A model generated the notes under the pieces. It did no database searches and had not been told where the DNA came from. It was given only the letters and a program-made list of their open reading frames with translations. From Desulfoluna spongiiphila (GTDB taxonomy: Bacteria; Desulfobacterota; Desulfobacteria; Desulfobacterales; Desulfolunaceae), in the NCBI RefSeq assembly GCF_900101345.1, contig NZ_FMUX01000006.1, positions 186,001-250,000 of the forward strand: 64,000 nt of DNA, in the 5' to 3' direction. A program made the position numbers and the translations under genes. Positions 51,889-59,919 of the stretch are shown here, piece by piece (position 1 is the first letter of the stretch; each line of letters begins with the position of its first letter).

Positions 51889-52683
51889 TTATCTGGTTCG
51901 GGCTTTATAAGCTCGGGTCTGGTCGCCGATGATGTTGGGGAGTTCCGGGTTTTCCAAGTTGGTTTCGATGAGGCGTTCAAAGGCGCTGCCGATGACCACG
52001 CCGTCGGCAAAGCGGGCGATGGCACCCACGTCGTCCGGGGTGGAGATGCCGAAGCCTACGCAGACGGGGACGGGGCTCAGGGCCTTTACACGGTCATAGA
52101 GGGCTTCCACGGCTCCGGCGTCGAGGCCGCCGCTGCCGGTGACTCCCACCATGGAGATGAGGTAGAGAAAGCCCGAGGCGGCGCCTGCGACCATGGGGGC
52201 CCGCTGGCCGTCCGTGGTGGGGGCCATGAGCCGGATGAGGCTCAGGGCTTGTGCTTCAAGGGCGCGGTTCAGCTCATCAGACTCTTCGGGGGGCATGTCC
52301 ACCACAAGGACCCCGTCGGCACCGGCCTTGGCTGCGCTTCGGGCAAAGGCTTCGTAGCCGAAGGCGAGCAGGGGATTGGTGTAGGAGAAGAGGATCACGG
52401 GGATGTCCGTAAAGCCCCGGATAGCTTCTACCAGCTTTAAGATGCGCCTCACCGTGGCCCCGTTTTTTAGGGCGCGTTCGGACGAACGCTGGATCACCGG
52501 GCCGTCGGCCGTGGGGTCGGAAAAGGGAATCCCCAGTTCCAGGACATCGAGGCCTGCCTCGCACATCTCTTTGATAAGGGCCAGGGAGGTGTCGTAGTCC
52601 GGGTCACAGGCCGTGACAAATCCCACCAGGGCCTTTTCGCCTTTTTCTTTCAGTTTCTTGAATCGATCGTCAATCCGTTTCAT
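51889..52683 (-). CDS. trpA: Tryptophan synthase alpha chain
   Basis: A 264-residue TIM-barrel enzyme that cleaves indole-3-glycerol phosphate to indole. Catalytic Glu and Asp lie in 'DVLELGIPFSDPTADGPVIQ'; 'FVTACDPDYDTSL' and 'GVTGSGGLDAGA' are family motifs. Its ATG overlaps the trpB stop by one base (TAATG), so it is translationally coupled, as expected for an alpha2beta2 complex. Last gene of the operon; repeat copy K follows 13 bp after the stop and may shape the 3' end of the mRNA. Confidence 0.97.
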   Translation of the reverse strand: MKRIDDRFKKLKEKGEKALVGFVTACDPDYDTSLALIKEMCEAGLDVLELGIPFSDPTADGPVIQRSSERALKNGATVRRILKLVEAIRGFTDIPVILFSYTNPLLAFGYEAFARSAAKAGADGVLVVDMPPEESDELNRALEAQALSLIRLMAPTTDGQRAPMVAGAASGFLYLISMVGVTGSGGLDAGAVEALYDRVKALSPVPVCVGFGISTPDDVGAIARFADGVVIGSAFERLIETNLENPELPNIIGDQTRAYKARTR

Positions 52684-53888
52684 TACATCCCCTCCCGTTT
52701 CGCATCGTAGTCGGCCACGCTGGCCATGTCTTTGTCTCCCCTGCCGGACAGGTTGATGACCACCACCTTGTCTTTGCTCATCTCCCCTGCCTTTCGGATG
52801 CCCATGGCCAGGGCATGGGAACTCTCCAGGGCCGGGATGATCCCTTCCAGTTTGCACATGGTTTTAAAGGCGCGTACCGCCTCCTCGTCCGTGGCCGAGT
52901 CGTAGGTGACCCGTCCGGTCTCCTTGAACAGGGCGTGCTCCGGCCCTACCCCGGGGTAGTCCAGTCCGGCGGAGACGGAGTGGGCTTCGAGGATCTGGCC
53001 GTCGTCATTCTGGAGCACGTAGCTCTTGGAACCGTGGAGGACTCCCACGGTGCCTTTGCTCAGGGTGGCCGCGTGTTTGTCGGTGTCGATGCCTTCCCCT
53101 GCCGCTTCCACGCCGAGGAGGGCCACATCCGGTTCCTCCACAAAGGGGTGAAAGATGCCCATGGCGTTGGAGCCTCCCCCGATGCAGGCCACGATGAGGT
53201 CGGGCAGGCGCCCTTCGGCTTCCCGGATCTGGCTGCGGGTCTCCAGGCCGATGATCCGCTGAAAATCCCGGACCATGCTGGGGTAGGGGTGGGGACCGGC
53301 CACGGAGCCGATGACGTAAAAGGTGTCTTCCACGGTGGAGGACCAGTGGCGCATGGCCTCGTTCATGGCGTCTTTCAGGGTCCCCGATCCCGAGGAGACC
53401 GAGACCACTTCGGCCCCCAGCAATTCCATGCGGCGGACGTTGGGGGCCTGGCGTCTGATGTCCTCTTCCCCCATGAAGACGGTGCAGTCCATGCCGAAGA
53501 GGGCCGCGGTGGTGGCCGTTGCCACCCCGTGCTGGCCAGCTCCGGTTTCGGCGATGAGCCGTTTTTTACCCATCCACTTGGCCAGAAGGGCCTGTCCCAC
53601 GGTGTTGTTGATTTTGTGGGCCCCGGTGTGGGCCAGGTCTTCCCGTTTTAAATAGATGCGGGCACCTCCCGCGTGTTCTGTGAGGCGTCGCGCAAAAAAG
53701 AGGGGGGTGGGGCGGCCCACGTACGTGGCAAGAAGGGTGTCCAGCTCTTTTTGGAAGGCCGCGTCCTTGATGACCTTTTCGTAACCCTCCCGCAGTTCCA
53801 GAAGGGCGCTCATGAGGGTTTCACCGGCGTACATGCCGCCGAAGGGGCCGAAATGGCCCAGGTTATTGGGGGGATTTTGGTTCGTCAT
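52683..53888 (-). CDS. trpB: Tryptophan synthase beta chain
   Basis: A 401-residue PLP enzyme that joins indole and serine. The cofactor Lys is in '[14 protein letters not shown]', and the phosphate loop is '[12 protein letters not shown]'. '[12 protein letters not shown]' and '[11 protein letters not shown]' mark the canonical TrpB1 type, which depends on TrpA activation. The start overlaps the end of trpF by about 26 bp. The full-length, intact frame ends in the TAATG overlap with trpA. Confidence 0.97.
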   Translation of the reverse strand: MTNQNPPNNLGHFGPFGGMYAGETLMSALLELREGYEKVIKDAAFQKELDTLLATYVGRPTPLFFARRLTEHAGGARIYLKREDLAHTGAHKINNTVGQALLAKWMGKKRLIAETGAGQHGVATATTAALFGMDCTVFMGEEDIRRQAPNVRRMELLGAEVVSVSSGSGTLKDAMNEAMRHWSSTVEDTFYVIGSVAGPHPYPSMVRDFQRIIGLETRSQIREAEGRLPDLIVACIGGGSNAMGIFHPFVEEPDVALLGVEAAGEGIDTDKHAATLSKGTVGVLHGSKSYVLQNDDGQILEAHSVSAGLDYPGVGPEHALFKETGRVTYDSATDEEAVRAFKTMCKLEGIIPALESSHALAMGIRKAGEMSKDKVVVINLSGRGDKDMASVADYDAKREGM

Positions 53889-54543
53889 GGGTAAAAGGCT
53901 CCTTTATGGGACCGGGGACCTGGCATTGGCCCACGATCCGTATGAATTTTTGTATTTTATCAAAGGATTTTTTTCCGGGTTCCGTCTCTACGCCGGAGCT
54001 CACATCCACCCCGTCGGGCCGGAAGCGCCGGATGATATCGGCTACGCTGTCAGGGCCCAGGCCCCCGGCAATGACCAGGGGGCTGCGACGGGGAAGGGGC
54101 GGGGTCTCATCCCCCCAGGCCAGGGCGTTTCCCCCGGGAAGAACCCCCTTGCCCCATTCCACCAGGGCCGTGGCCGACGGGTACGCCGAAGCGCGTTCCA
54201 TGAGCGGCGGGGCGGTGACGTAAAAGGCCTTGAGCACGGCAAGGCCCTGGTCGTGAAGGGCCGCCGCCAGCTCCGGTGGTTCGTTGCCGTGGAGCTGCAC
54301 CGTCGAAAGCCCCGCCGTTTCGGAAACGGCCATGATGGTTTCAAAGGATGCGTCCACAAAGACCCCCACCGAGGCCACCTCGGGCGGCAACTTCCGGGTG
54401 ATCTCCCGTGCCTGCAGCGGACTCACGTTGCGCGGGCTCTTCGGAAAAAAGACCAGGCCCACGGCATGGGCCCCGGCCTCCGCGCAAAAGGCCGCCTCGG
54501 AAGGGGCGGTCAGGCCGCAGATTTTGATGCGAGGGGTGTGCAT
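53863..54543 (-). CDS. trpF: Phosphoribosylanthranilate isomerase
   Basis: A 226-residue barrel enzyme that converts phosphoribosylanthranilate to the ribulose form. Catalytic Cys lies in '[13 protein letters not shown]', Asp region in 'GVFVDASFE', and '[20 protein letters not shown]' is the conserved C-terminal phosphate site. Start 54543 is preceded by GGAAAAC, like trpE; an ATG 12 bp earlier is possible. About 20 extra residues follow the usual end, reading into the start of trpB. Confidence 0.95.
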   Translation of the reverse strand: MHTPRIKICGLTAPSEAAFCAEAGAHAVGLVFFPKSPRNVSPLQAREITRKLPPEVASVGVFVDASFETIMAVSETAGLSTVQLHGNEPPELAAALHDQGLAVLKAFYVTAPPLMERASAYPSATALVEWGKGVLPGGNALAWGDETPPLPRRSPLVIAGGLGPDSVADIIRRFRPDGVDVSSGVETEPGKKSFDKIQKFIRIVGQCQVPGPIKEPFTHDEPKSPQ

Positions 54544-54573
54544 GGTGTTTTCCATTGTAACAGTTCAGTTCAA

Positions 54574-54697
54574 AATTGCCTTCGACGGCCAAGTTTAAAG
54601 AAAAAATGACAAACAGGCCTTTGTCCCCTGGAGCGCCGCACTCCTGTGCGGCACGTGTAACGACAGGCTGAAAAGCCGCGCCGGAGTGCGGCGCTCC
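54574..54697. repeat. Repeats between trpC and trpF
   Basis: A perfect 15-bp inverted repeat GGAGCGCCGCACTCC (54630-54644) / GGAGTGCGGCGCTCC (54683-54697), with nested GCCGCAC-TCCT-GTGCGGC. The same unit occurs at 9675-9699. Next to it (54574-54620) is a degenerate dispersed-repeat end with AAGTTTAAAG and TGACAAACAGGCC. The structure lies 15 bp after the trpC stop. Confidence 0.75.
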
Positions 54698-54712
54698 GTT
54701 CCGGTCGATCTT

Positions 54713-55504
54713 TTACCCTTCATCCTTCACGTTACACCACGACCGGAGCAACCCAACGGAGTCCTCGGCCCTTACCAGGCTCTCCCCGACGAGAAACGAT
54801 GAAATCCCCGCCTTCAGGTGGCGCCGAATGTCCTCGGTGTCTTTGATGCCCGAGGCTGCCACCACCGTGGTGCCGGAAGGCAGGTATTCACTCAATCGCC
54901 CGGCCCGGGTGATGTCTGTGTCAAAGCTTTTCAGGTTGCGGTTGTTGATGCCCACCAGGGGCGGGGCAAAGGGGGCCACCTTTTTGATATCGGCCTCGTC
55001 AAAGACCTCCACCAGGGCTTCTAAACGGAGCTCCGAGGCCAGAGCCATGAAGTCCCCCAGCTGCGAGGGCTCGAGGATCCGGGCGATGAGGAGCACGGCG
55101 TCGGCCCCAGCCGCGGCGGTTTCGTAGAGTTGGTACGGGTCCACAATGAATTCTTTTCTCAGTACGGGAAGGGTGATCGCTTTTCGGGCGGCCTTAAGGT
55201 CTTCAAGACTTCCTTTGAAAAATTTTCCTTCCGTCAGCACGCTCAAGGCCGCCGCGCCCCCTTCTTCGTAACGCCTGGCTGTCTTTGCCGCGTCAAGGTC
55301 AAGGGCAATGTCCCCCTTGGAGGGCGAGGCCCGCTTCACCTCAGCGATTACCGCCACGGGTTTTGCTTCCAGGGCCTTTCGGAAGGGCCGCACCACCCGG
55401 GGCGCTTCAGCGGTGCGCCTCATGTCCGCCATGGAAACCGTTGCCTTGCTCTGCGCCACCACGCCTTTCACATGGGTGACGATGGTCTCTAAAAATCCGC
55501 TCAT
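54713..55504 (-). CDS. trpC: Indole-3-glycerol phosphate synthase
   Basis: A 263-residue barrel enzyme. 'AEVKRASPSKGDI' and 'VLRKEFIVDPYQLYE' hold the catalytic Lys and Glu residues; 'GINNRNLKSFDTDI' and 'SGIKDTEDIR' complete the site. It is not fused to TrpF, unlike in enteric bacteria. AGGAATTC precedes the ATG. Repeat DNA separates it from trpD upstream (about 200 bp) and from trpF downstream (about 170 bp), which is unusually wide for this operon. Confidence 0.97.
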   Translation of the reverse strand: MSGFLETIVTHVKGVVAQSKATVSMADMRRTAEAPRVVRPFRKALEAKPVAVIAEVKRASPSKGDIALDLDAAKTARRYEEGGAAALSVLTEGKFFKGSLEDLKAARKAITLPVLRKEFIVDPYQLYETAAAGADAVLLIARILEPSQLGDFMALASELRLEALVEVFDEADIKKVAPFAPPLVGINNRNLKSFDTDITRAGRLSEYLPSGTTVVAASGIKDTEDIRRHLKAGISSFLVGESLVRAEDSVGLLRSWCNVKDEG

Positions 55505-55535
55505 ATTTTTGAATTCCTTATGGCTTCGGTTTTCC

Positions 55536-55678
55536 TGCCGGAGGCTAAGCCTTTATAACATTTGATAAACGGGTTCGGGCCAATCAAAATTAAAGGCGAA
55601 TGTGATTTTCCCCGAGGAACGAGGGGGAAAGCGCATTCGCTACCTGCTTTCAAGGTGGTACACCTTGCCGCCGGAGGC
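55536..55678. repeat. Dispersed repeat, copy D, inside the trp operon
   Basis: From GCCGGAGGC (55538-55546) to GCCGCCGGAGGC (55667-55678). Stem GCGAATG/CATTCGC with loop CGAGGAACGAG (closing pair C-G instead of T-A) and hairpin CAAGGTG-GTA-CACCTTG. On the minus strand it begins 24 bp after the trpD stop and ends about 30 bp before trpC. Confidence 0.85.
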
Positions 55679-55701
55679 ATCGCTTTTGTTTTTTTCTGCG
55701 C

Positions 55702-56718
55702 CTATGCGTTTTCGGTAGTATAACGCGCCAGGCCCTCCAGTTTGGCCATGGCGTTACCGGAGTCGATGGCCTCTTCGGCGAGGAAGATACCGTCCCTTAG
55801 GGTGTCGGCTTTGTCGGCTGCCATGAGGGCGGCCCCGGCGTTGATGAGGATGACGTTGCGTTTGGGTCCGCGCTCGTCGCCTGTGAGGATGTCCCGGACG
55901 ATACGGGCGTTTACTTCCGGGGTGCCGCCTTTGAGGGCTTCGGGGGGCGCCAGCTCGCCGAAGTAGTCCGTGGGGTCGATGTCCGTGGTGCGGATAAGCT
56001 CGTTGTTGAGTTCGGTGACCCGGGTGGGGGCGCAGACGCTGATTTCATCCAAGCCGTCGTGGCCGTGGACCACCAGGGCGCGTCGGCTGCCCAAAAGGCG
56101 CAGGGCCTCTGCGAACATCTCGGTGAGCTGGGGGGCGTAGACCCCCAAAAGCTGGCGGGAGGCCCCGGCCGGGTTGGTGAGGGGCCCCACCATGTTGAAG
56201 ATGCTTCGAAGGCCCGTCTCTTTGCGTGCGGGGGCCGCGTATCGCATGGCGCCGTGGAAGGTGGGTGCAAAGAGAAAGCCGATGCCCACTTCGGCGATGG
56301 CCTCTTCCACCACGTCCGGGGAGACGCTCAGGTCGACGCCCAGGGCTTCCAGGACATCGGCGCTGCCGCAGGTGCTGGAGACGCTGCGGTTGCCGTGTTT
56401 TGCCACGGTGACGCCCCCTGCGGCCACCACAAAGGCGGTGACCGTGGAGATGTTGAAGGTGGACAGGCCGTCCCCGCCGGTGCCGCAGGTGTCGAAGCAG
56501 GCGCCGCCCGCGTGGATGCGTGTGGCACTTTTCCGCATGGCCCGGGCGGCCCCGGCCAGCTCTTCAAAGGTCTCGCCTTTGGCGGCGAGTCCGGCCATGA
56601 GGGCACCGATCTGTGCGTTGGTGGCCCGCCCTGCAAGGATCTCTTCCATGGCGTCGGCCATGGTGGCCTCGTAAAGGTTTTCTCCTGCCACGATTTTTTT
56701 CAGGATGTCGCTGAACAT
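55702..56718 (-). CDS. trpD: Anthranilate phosphoribosyltransferase
   Basis: A 338-residue enzyme that adds phosphoribosyl to anthranilate. 'DTCGTGGDGLSTFNIST' is the PRPP-binding loop, 'AKHGNRSVSSTCGSADVLEALG' the anthranilate region, and 'FNMVGPLTNPAGA' the later conserved loop. Start 56718 has GGAGGAG; the longer frame to 56772 lacks a site. Separate from trpG, unlike the enteric fusion. Confidence 0.97.
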   Translation of the reverse strand: MFSDILKKIVAGENLYEATMADAMEEILAGRATNAQIGALMAGLAAKGETFEELAGAARAMRKSATRIHAGGACFDTCGTGGDGLSTFNISTVTAFVVAAGGVTVAKHGNRSVSSTCGSADVLEALGVDLSVSPDVVEEAIAEVGIGFLFAPTFHGAMRYAAPARKETGLRSIFNMVGPLTNPAGASRQLLGVYAPQLTEMFAEALRLLGSRRALVVHGHDGLDEISVCAPTRVTELNNELIRTTDIDPTDYFGELAPPEALKGGTPEVNARIVRDILTGDERGPKRNVILINAGAALMAADKADTLRDGIFLAEEAIDSGNAMAKLEGLARYTTENA

Positions 56719-56862
56719 GTTCACTCCTCCAGGTTCGTGAATGTGGCAACCCTTGTTGTCCGGTTTTGTCACATTCCCTTACGGGCTGTGCCCGTGGAAA
56801 TTGGTTTTTATGCTCTGTCTGTCAACTGGTTCAAACGCTTTGCCGTAGGCCGTACGGGGGGT

Positions 56863-57432
56863 TCAGCCGGTGCATTTGATAAAATTGCGGATGAGCCGTT
56901 TGCCCGTGGTGGTCATGATGGATTCCGGGTGAAACTGGATCCCCTCGGTGGGGTGCGTTTTGTGCCGGATTCCCATGATTTCGCCGTCATCGGTGCGGGC
57001 TGTGACCAGGAGCTCATCGGGCAGGCTCGCCTCTTCCACGGCCAGGGAGTGGTAGCGCATGGCTTTCATGGGGGATGCGATGCCGGAGAAGATGCCTTCG
57101 CCGTCGGTGGCAACCTTCGAGACCTTGCCGTGCATCACGGCCTTGGCGCGGATGATGGTGCCCCCGAAGGCCTCGGCAATGCTCTGGTGGCCAAGGCAGA
57201 CTCCCAGCACCGGTACCTTCCCTGAAAAGGCCCGGATGGCGTCCATGGAGACCCCGGCGGACACGGGCCGTCCAGGTCCGGGGGAGATGACGATCCCAGC
57301 AGGGGAGAGGGCTGCAATCTCCTCAACGGTCACCGCGTTGTTGCGGTACACCGTCACCTCGGCGCCCCCCATCTCCAGGTACTGAACGAGGTTGTAAGTA
57401 AACGAATCAAAATTATCGATCATCAGAATCAT
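56863..57432 (-). CDS. trpG: Anthranilate synthase glutamine amidotransferase subunit
   Basis: A 189-residue class I amidotransferase that supplies ammonia to TrpE. The N-terminus 'MILMIDNFDSFTYNLVQYL' is diagnostic, the catalytic Cys is in 'VLGVCLGHQSIAEAFGG', and the His/Glu pair is in 'GIQFHPES'. It lies 82 bp after trpE and 144 bp before trpD on the same strand. It could also serve aminodeoxychorismate synthase, but the context points to tryptophan. Confidence 0.96.
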   Translation of the reverse strand: MILMIDNFDSFTYNLVQYLEMGGAEVTVYRNNAVTVEEIAALSPAGIVISPGPGRPVSAGVSMDAIRAFSGKVPVLGVCLGHQSIAEAFGGTIIRAKAVMHGKVSKVATDGEGIFSGIASPMKAMRYHSLAVEEASLPDELLVTARTDDGEIMGIRHKTHPTEGIQFHPESIMTTTGKRLIRNFIKCTG

Positions 57433-57514
57433 GGTGTGTCACCTGTGTTCGGAAAAAACGTTAAGAGCGTTTCCTGTTCATACGGTTGCCCTCCGCGGGC
57501 GCATTCGTGAACCC

Positions 57515-58993
57515 TCAGCCCCTGGTTGCAAGCATGAGGGCTTTTTCGATGGCCATGGCCTTGTTGACGGTCTCCTGTCTCTCGGTTTCCGGGTCGGAGT
57601 CGGCCACGATGCCGGCTCCGGCGCGGACGGTGAGGGTGTCCCCTTCGATGACGGCGGTGCGGATGGTGATGGCAAGGTCCATGTTGCCGCTGAAGGAGAC
57701 GTAGCCCACGGCGCCACCGTAGGGCCCCCTGGGGGATTCTTCCAGCTCGGCGATGATCTCCATGGCCCGGACCTTGGGGGCGCCGGAGAGGGTGCCTGCC
57801 GGAAAGGTGGCCTCCACCAGGTCGAAGGCGTCGAGGCCCGGTTTGAGGTCGCAGCAGATGTTGGAGACGAGGTGCATGACGTGGGAGTAGCGCTCCACCA
57901 CCATGAGGTCCGTGACCTGGACGGTGCCGGTGGTGGCCACGCGGCCCAGGTCGTTGCGGCCCAGGTCCACCAGCATGAGGTGTTCGGCCCGCTCTTTTTC
58001 GTCTTTTAAAAGGTCGTCGGCCAGCCGTCGGTCCTCCTGCTGGGTGGTGCCCCGGGGGCGGGTCCCGGCGATGGGACGGACGGTTGCCGTGCCCTGTTCC
58101 AGGCGTACCATGACCTCCGGAGAGGAGCCCACCAGGCAGGTGCCCCCCAGGTTCATGAAGTAGAGGTAGGGTGAGGGGTTGACGTAGCGCTGGGCCCTGT
58201 AGAGCTCCACGGGGCAGGGAGGAGCCTTGCAGGTAAAGGGCTGGGAGATGACGGCCTGGATGATTTCGCCTTCGAAGATGGCCTCCCGTGTTTTTGCCAC
58301 CTTGGCCCGGAAGTCCTCATCGGAGATGACGGGCAGGGGCACCAGGGGTGCTTCGGGTTTTTTGCCCGGGTTTTTGCCGTTGCCGTGCTCCACTTTATCC
58401 ATCAGGGCGTCCAGGCGCTTTTTGCCGGATTCGTAGAGGGCCCCCATGTCCGGGCTGTCCTCTTTGAAGCAGAGCACCATGGCCACCATGGTGTTGCGGA
58501 TGTTGTCAAAAAGGATCATCTCATCGGCCAGGATGAAGTGGGCCAGGGGTTTGTCCTTCGGGTGGTCGTGGGGGATGTTTTCAAAGAACGAGACCATCTC
58601 ATAGGTCATGAATCCCGTGAGTCCGCCCTGGAAGCGGGGCAGCTCCGGGAGCTCTGCGGCCTTTAGTCCGGCCATGAGTTCCCGGAGGACCGTTAAGGGG
58701 GCGCCGTGGTGGGCTGTTTTTGTGACGGTTTCCCCGGCCGTTGTCTCCACATGCTCGTGGAAGACCCGCACCTCCATGCGCGCTGAAACACCGAGGAAGC
58801 TGAACCGGCCCCATCGCTCGCCTCCTTCCACGCTCTCCAGCAGAAAAAGGGGCGCATCCGGGGTATAGAAGCGTGTGAGAAGGGAGACCGGCGTCTCCAT
58901 GTCGGCCAGGATTTCCCGGCAGAGGGGGATGACGTCGGCACGCTCACCCAGGGAGGTAAAGGCGTCGCGTGAGGGGAATTCTGTGAGAAACAT
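57515..58993 (-). CDS. trpE: Anthranilate synthase component I
   Basis: A 492-residue chorismate-binding enzyme. The feedback-site motif region is 'SFLLESVEGGERWGRFSFLG'-like ('LLESVEGGERWGR'), and the catalytic core shows 'PIAGTRPRG', 'RAEHLMLVDLGRNDLGRV' and 'GTLSGAPKVRAMEIIAELE'. Start 58993 has AAGGAAAA. The Leu-Leu-Glu-Ser element suggests inhibition by tryptophan. First structural gene, preceded by a transcribed leader with attenuator. Confidence 0.97.
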   Translation of the reverse strand: MFLTEFPSRDAFTSLGERADVIPLCREILADMETPVSLLTRFYTPDAPLFLLESVEGGERWGRFSFLGVSARMEVRVFHEHVETTAGETVTKTAHHGAPLTVLRELMAGLKAAELPELPRFQGGLTGFMTYEMVSFFENIPHDHPKDKPLAHFILADEMILFDNIRNTMVAMVLCFKEDSPDMGALYESGKKRLDALMDKVEHGNGKNPGKKPEAPLVPLPVISDEDFRAKVAKTREAIFEGEIIQAVISQPFTCKAPPCPVELYRAQRYVNPSPYLYFMNLGGTCLVGSSPEVMVRLEQGTATVRPIAGTRPRGTTQQEDRRLADDLLKDEKERAEHLMLVDLGRNDLGRVATTGTVQVTDLMVVERYSHVMHLVSNICCDLKPGLDAFDLVEATFPAGTLSGAPKVRAMEIIAELEESPRGPYGGAVGYVSFSGNMDLAITIRTAVIEGDTLTVRAGAGIVADSDPETERQETVNKAMAIEKALMLATRG

Positions 58994-59087
58994 GGTGTTT
59001 TCCTTCAAGTGATGGCGTTTTCTTAGAAAAAAATGAACGATGCACGGTGATCTCGTTACCGACAGTCTTGCAGCCCCGGGTGCGGGA

Positions 59088-59127
59088 TAAAAAAAAGGGC
59101 CGGTAACGTCATTGCGTTCGGCCCTTT
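59088..59127 (-). terminator. trp attenuator, second hairpin
   Basis: On the minus strand AAAGGGCCG (59127-59119) pairs with CGGCCCTTT (59102-59094), followed by a T-run (59096-59088). It lies about 95 nt before trpE and overlaps the T-run of the first hairpin. Confidence 0.85.
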
Positions 59128-59161
59128 AAAAAAAAAGGACCGTGAGGTGTGCTCACGGTCC
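59128..59161 (-). terminator. trp attenuator, first hairpin
   Basis: On the minus strand GGACCGTGAG (59161-59152) pairs with CTCACGGTCC (59146-59137), loop of 5 nt, then nine T (59136-59128). It begins 27 nt after the leader-peptide stop, the geometry of a classical transcription attenuator. Confidence 0.9.
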
Positions 59162-59187
59162 CTGTCGGATTCAATATAAAGTGGTGT

Positions 59188-59286
59188 TCAGCAAGGCAAG
59201 GGGTGCGTGGGCAGACCGTTAAGACGGGTGCGCCACCACCAGCAGAAGGGTGCGGAAAGAGTGAATGTCTGATTGACGTGTGCCAT
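59188..59286 (-). CDS. trpL: trp operon leader peptide with Trp-Trp-Trp
   Basis: A 32-codon frame, 'MAHVNQTFTLSAPFCWWWRT' and 12 more residues, ending TGA at 59190-59188. Codons 16-18 are three consecutive TGG (59241-59233), which would stall ribosomes when charged tRNA-Trp is low. AAGGAAA lies 11 nt before the ATG. It lies between the promoter and the two attenuator hairpins upstream of trpE, so control by ribosome-mediated attenuation is strongly indicated. Confidence 0.92.
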   Translation of the reverse strand: MAHVNQTFTLSAPFCWWWRTRLNGLPTHPLPC

Positions 59287-59387
59287 GCCGATGGGTTTCC
59301 TTAAAAAACAAACGTGTTTTGTGCATACGTTAAGGTCATCACCGGGATGTGGTTTTTTGTATGCACTTTTTTAGTATCGTTGCCGGA

Positions 59388-59416
59388 GTTATACACAGCA
59401 GCAGAAGGGGTGTCAA
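59388..59416 (-). promoter_or_regulatory. trp operon promoter
   Basis: On the minus strand TTGACA (59416-59411), a 17-bp spacer and TATAAC (59393-59388). Transcription would start near 59380, about 95 nt before the leader peptide. An inverted repeat GTGCATAC (59321-59328) / GTATGCAC (59359-59366) lies within the early transcript. Confidence 0.9.
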
Positions 59417-59417
59417 G

Positions 59418-59448
59418 AAATGTTTCTGCGCACAGAAACATTTTTTTT
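59418..59448. terminator. Perfect palindrome next to the trp promoter
   Basis: AAATGTTTCTG (59418-59428) pairs with CAGAAACATTT (59433-59443), loop CGCA, followed by T to 59448. On + it has the form of a rho-independent terminator, yet no + gene precedes it. It abuts the trp -35 box, so an operator role is the alternative. Confidence 0.6.
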
Positions 59449-59919
59449 GGGATGCCCAAGCCTTGTGTTGAAATAAAAGGTAAATTTTGAGATAATCTGA
59501 CAACTTGTATCGACGACTTCCAGCGCAACGGCGCATTCCACCCGTTCTAGGGTTTTCCCAGACAGCCCGGATCCCTTGACCATCCAAAGGTCGACCACGT
59601 GAGACCGGCACGCGTCATGTCAGGAAAACCAACCCAGATGATATGACATACCCAGGCTGCCCATCTTTAGGGTGCGGCCTTTTTCCCCGACAATTCGTTT
59701 GTTTTTTCCTGTTTGTGTCTTTTTTTTCCCTGCATTACCCCGCCGGGCGAGCCGGTGTTACAGGACCTGCGTGTCTCCGGCCGGTTTTCGCGTGATGTGA
59801 CAGGCAGTTTTAAAAGCGCTTCGAGCGTTGGCCCCATGTCAAAGGTCTCGAGATGTTAACCCCCATTTTTTATGGAAGGGGTGCGTGCTTCTTTGCCCGA
59901 ACCCCCATGGACAGACACG
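59449..59919. other. Intergenic region between the trp promoter and glgP
   Basis: About 470 bp, T-rich near 59690-59740. The glgP promoter should be here but no box pair is convincing; no gene is seen. Confidence 0.35.

Noticed and set aside
2909..55678. CRISPR array hypothesis for the repeats
   Set aside because: Copies are scattered, inverted relative to each other, of variable length, and have no regular spacers or cas genes.
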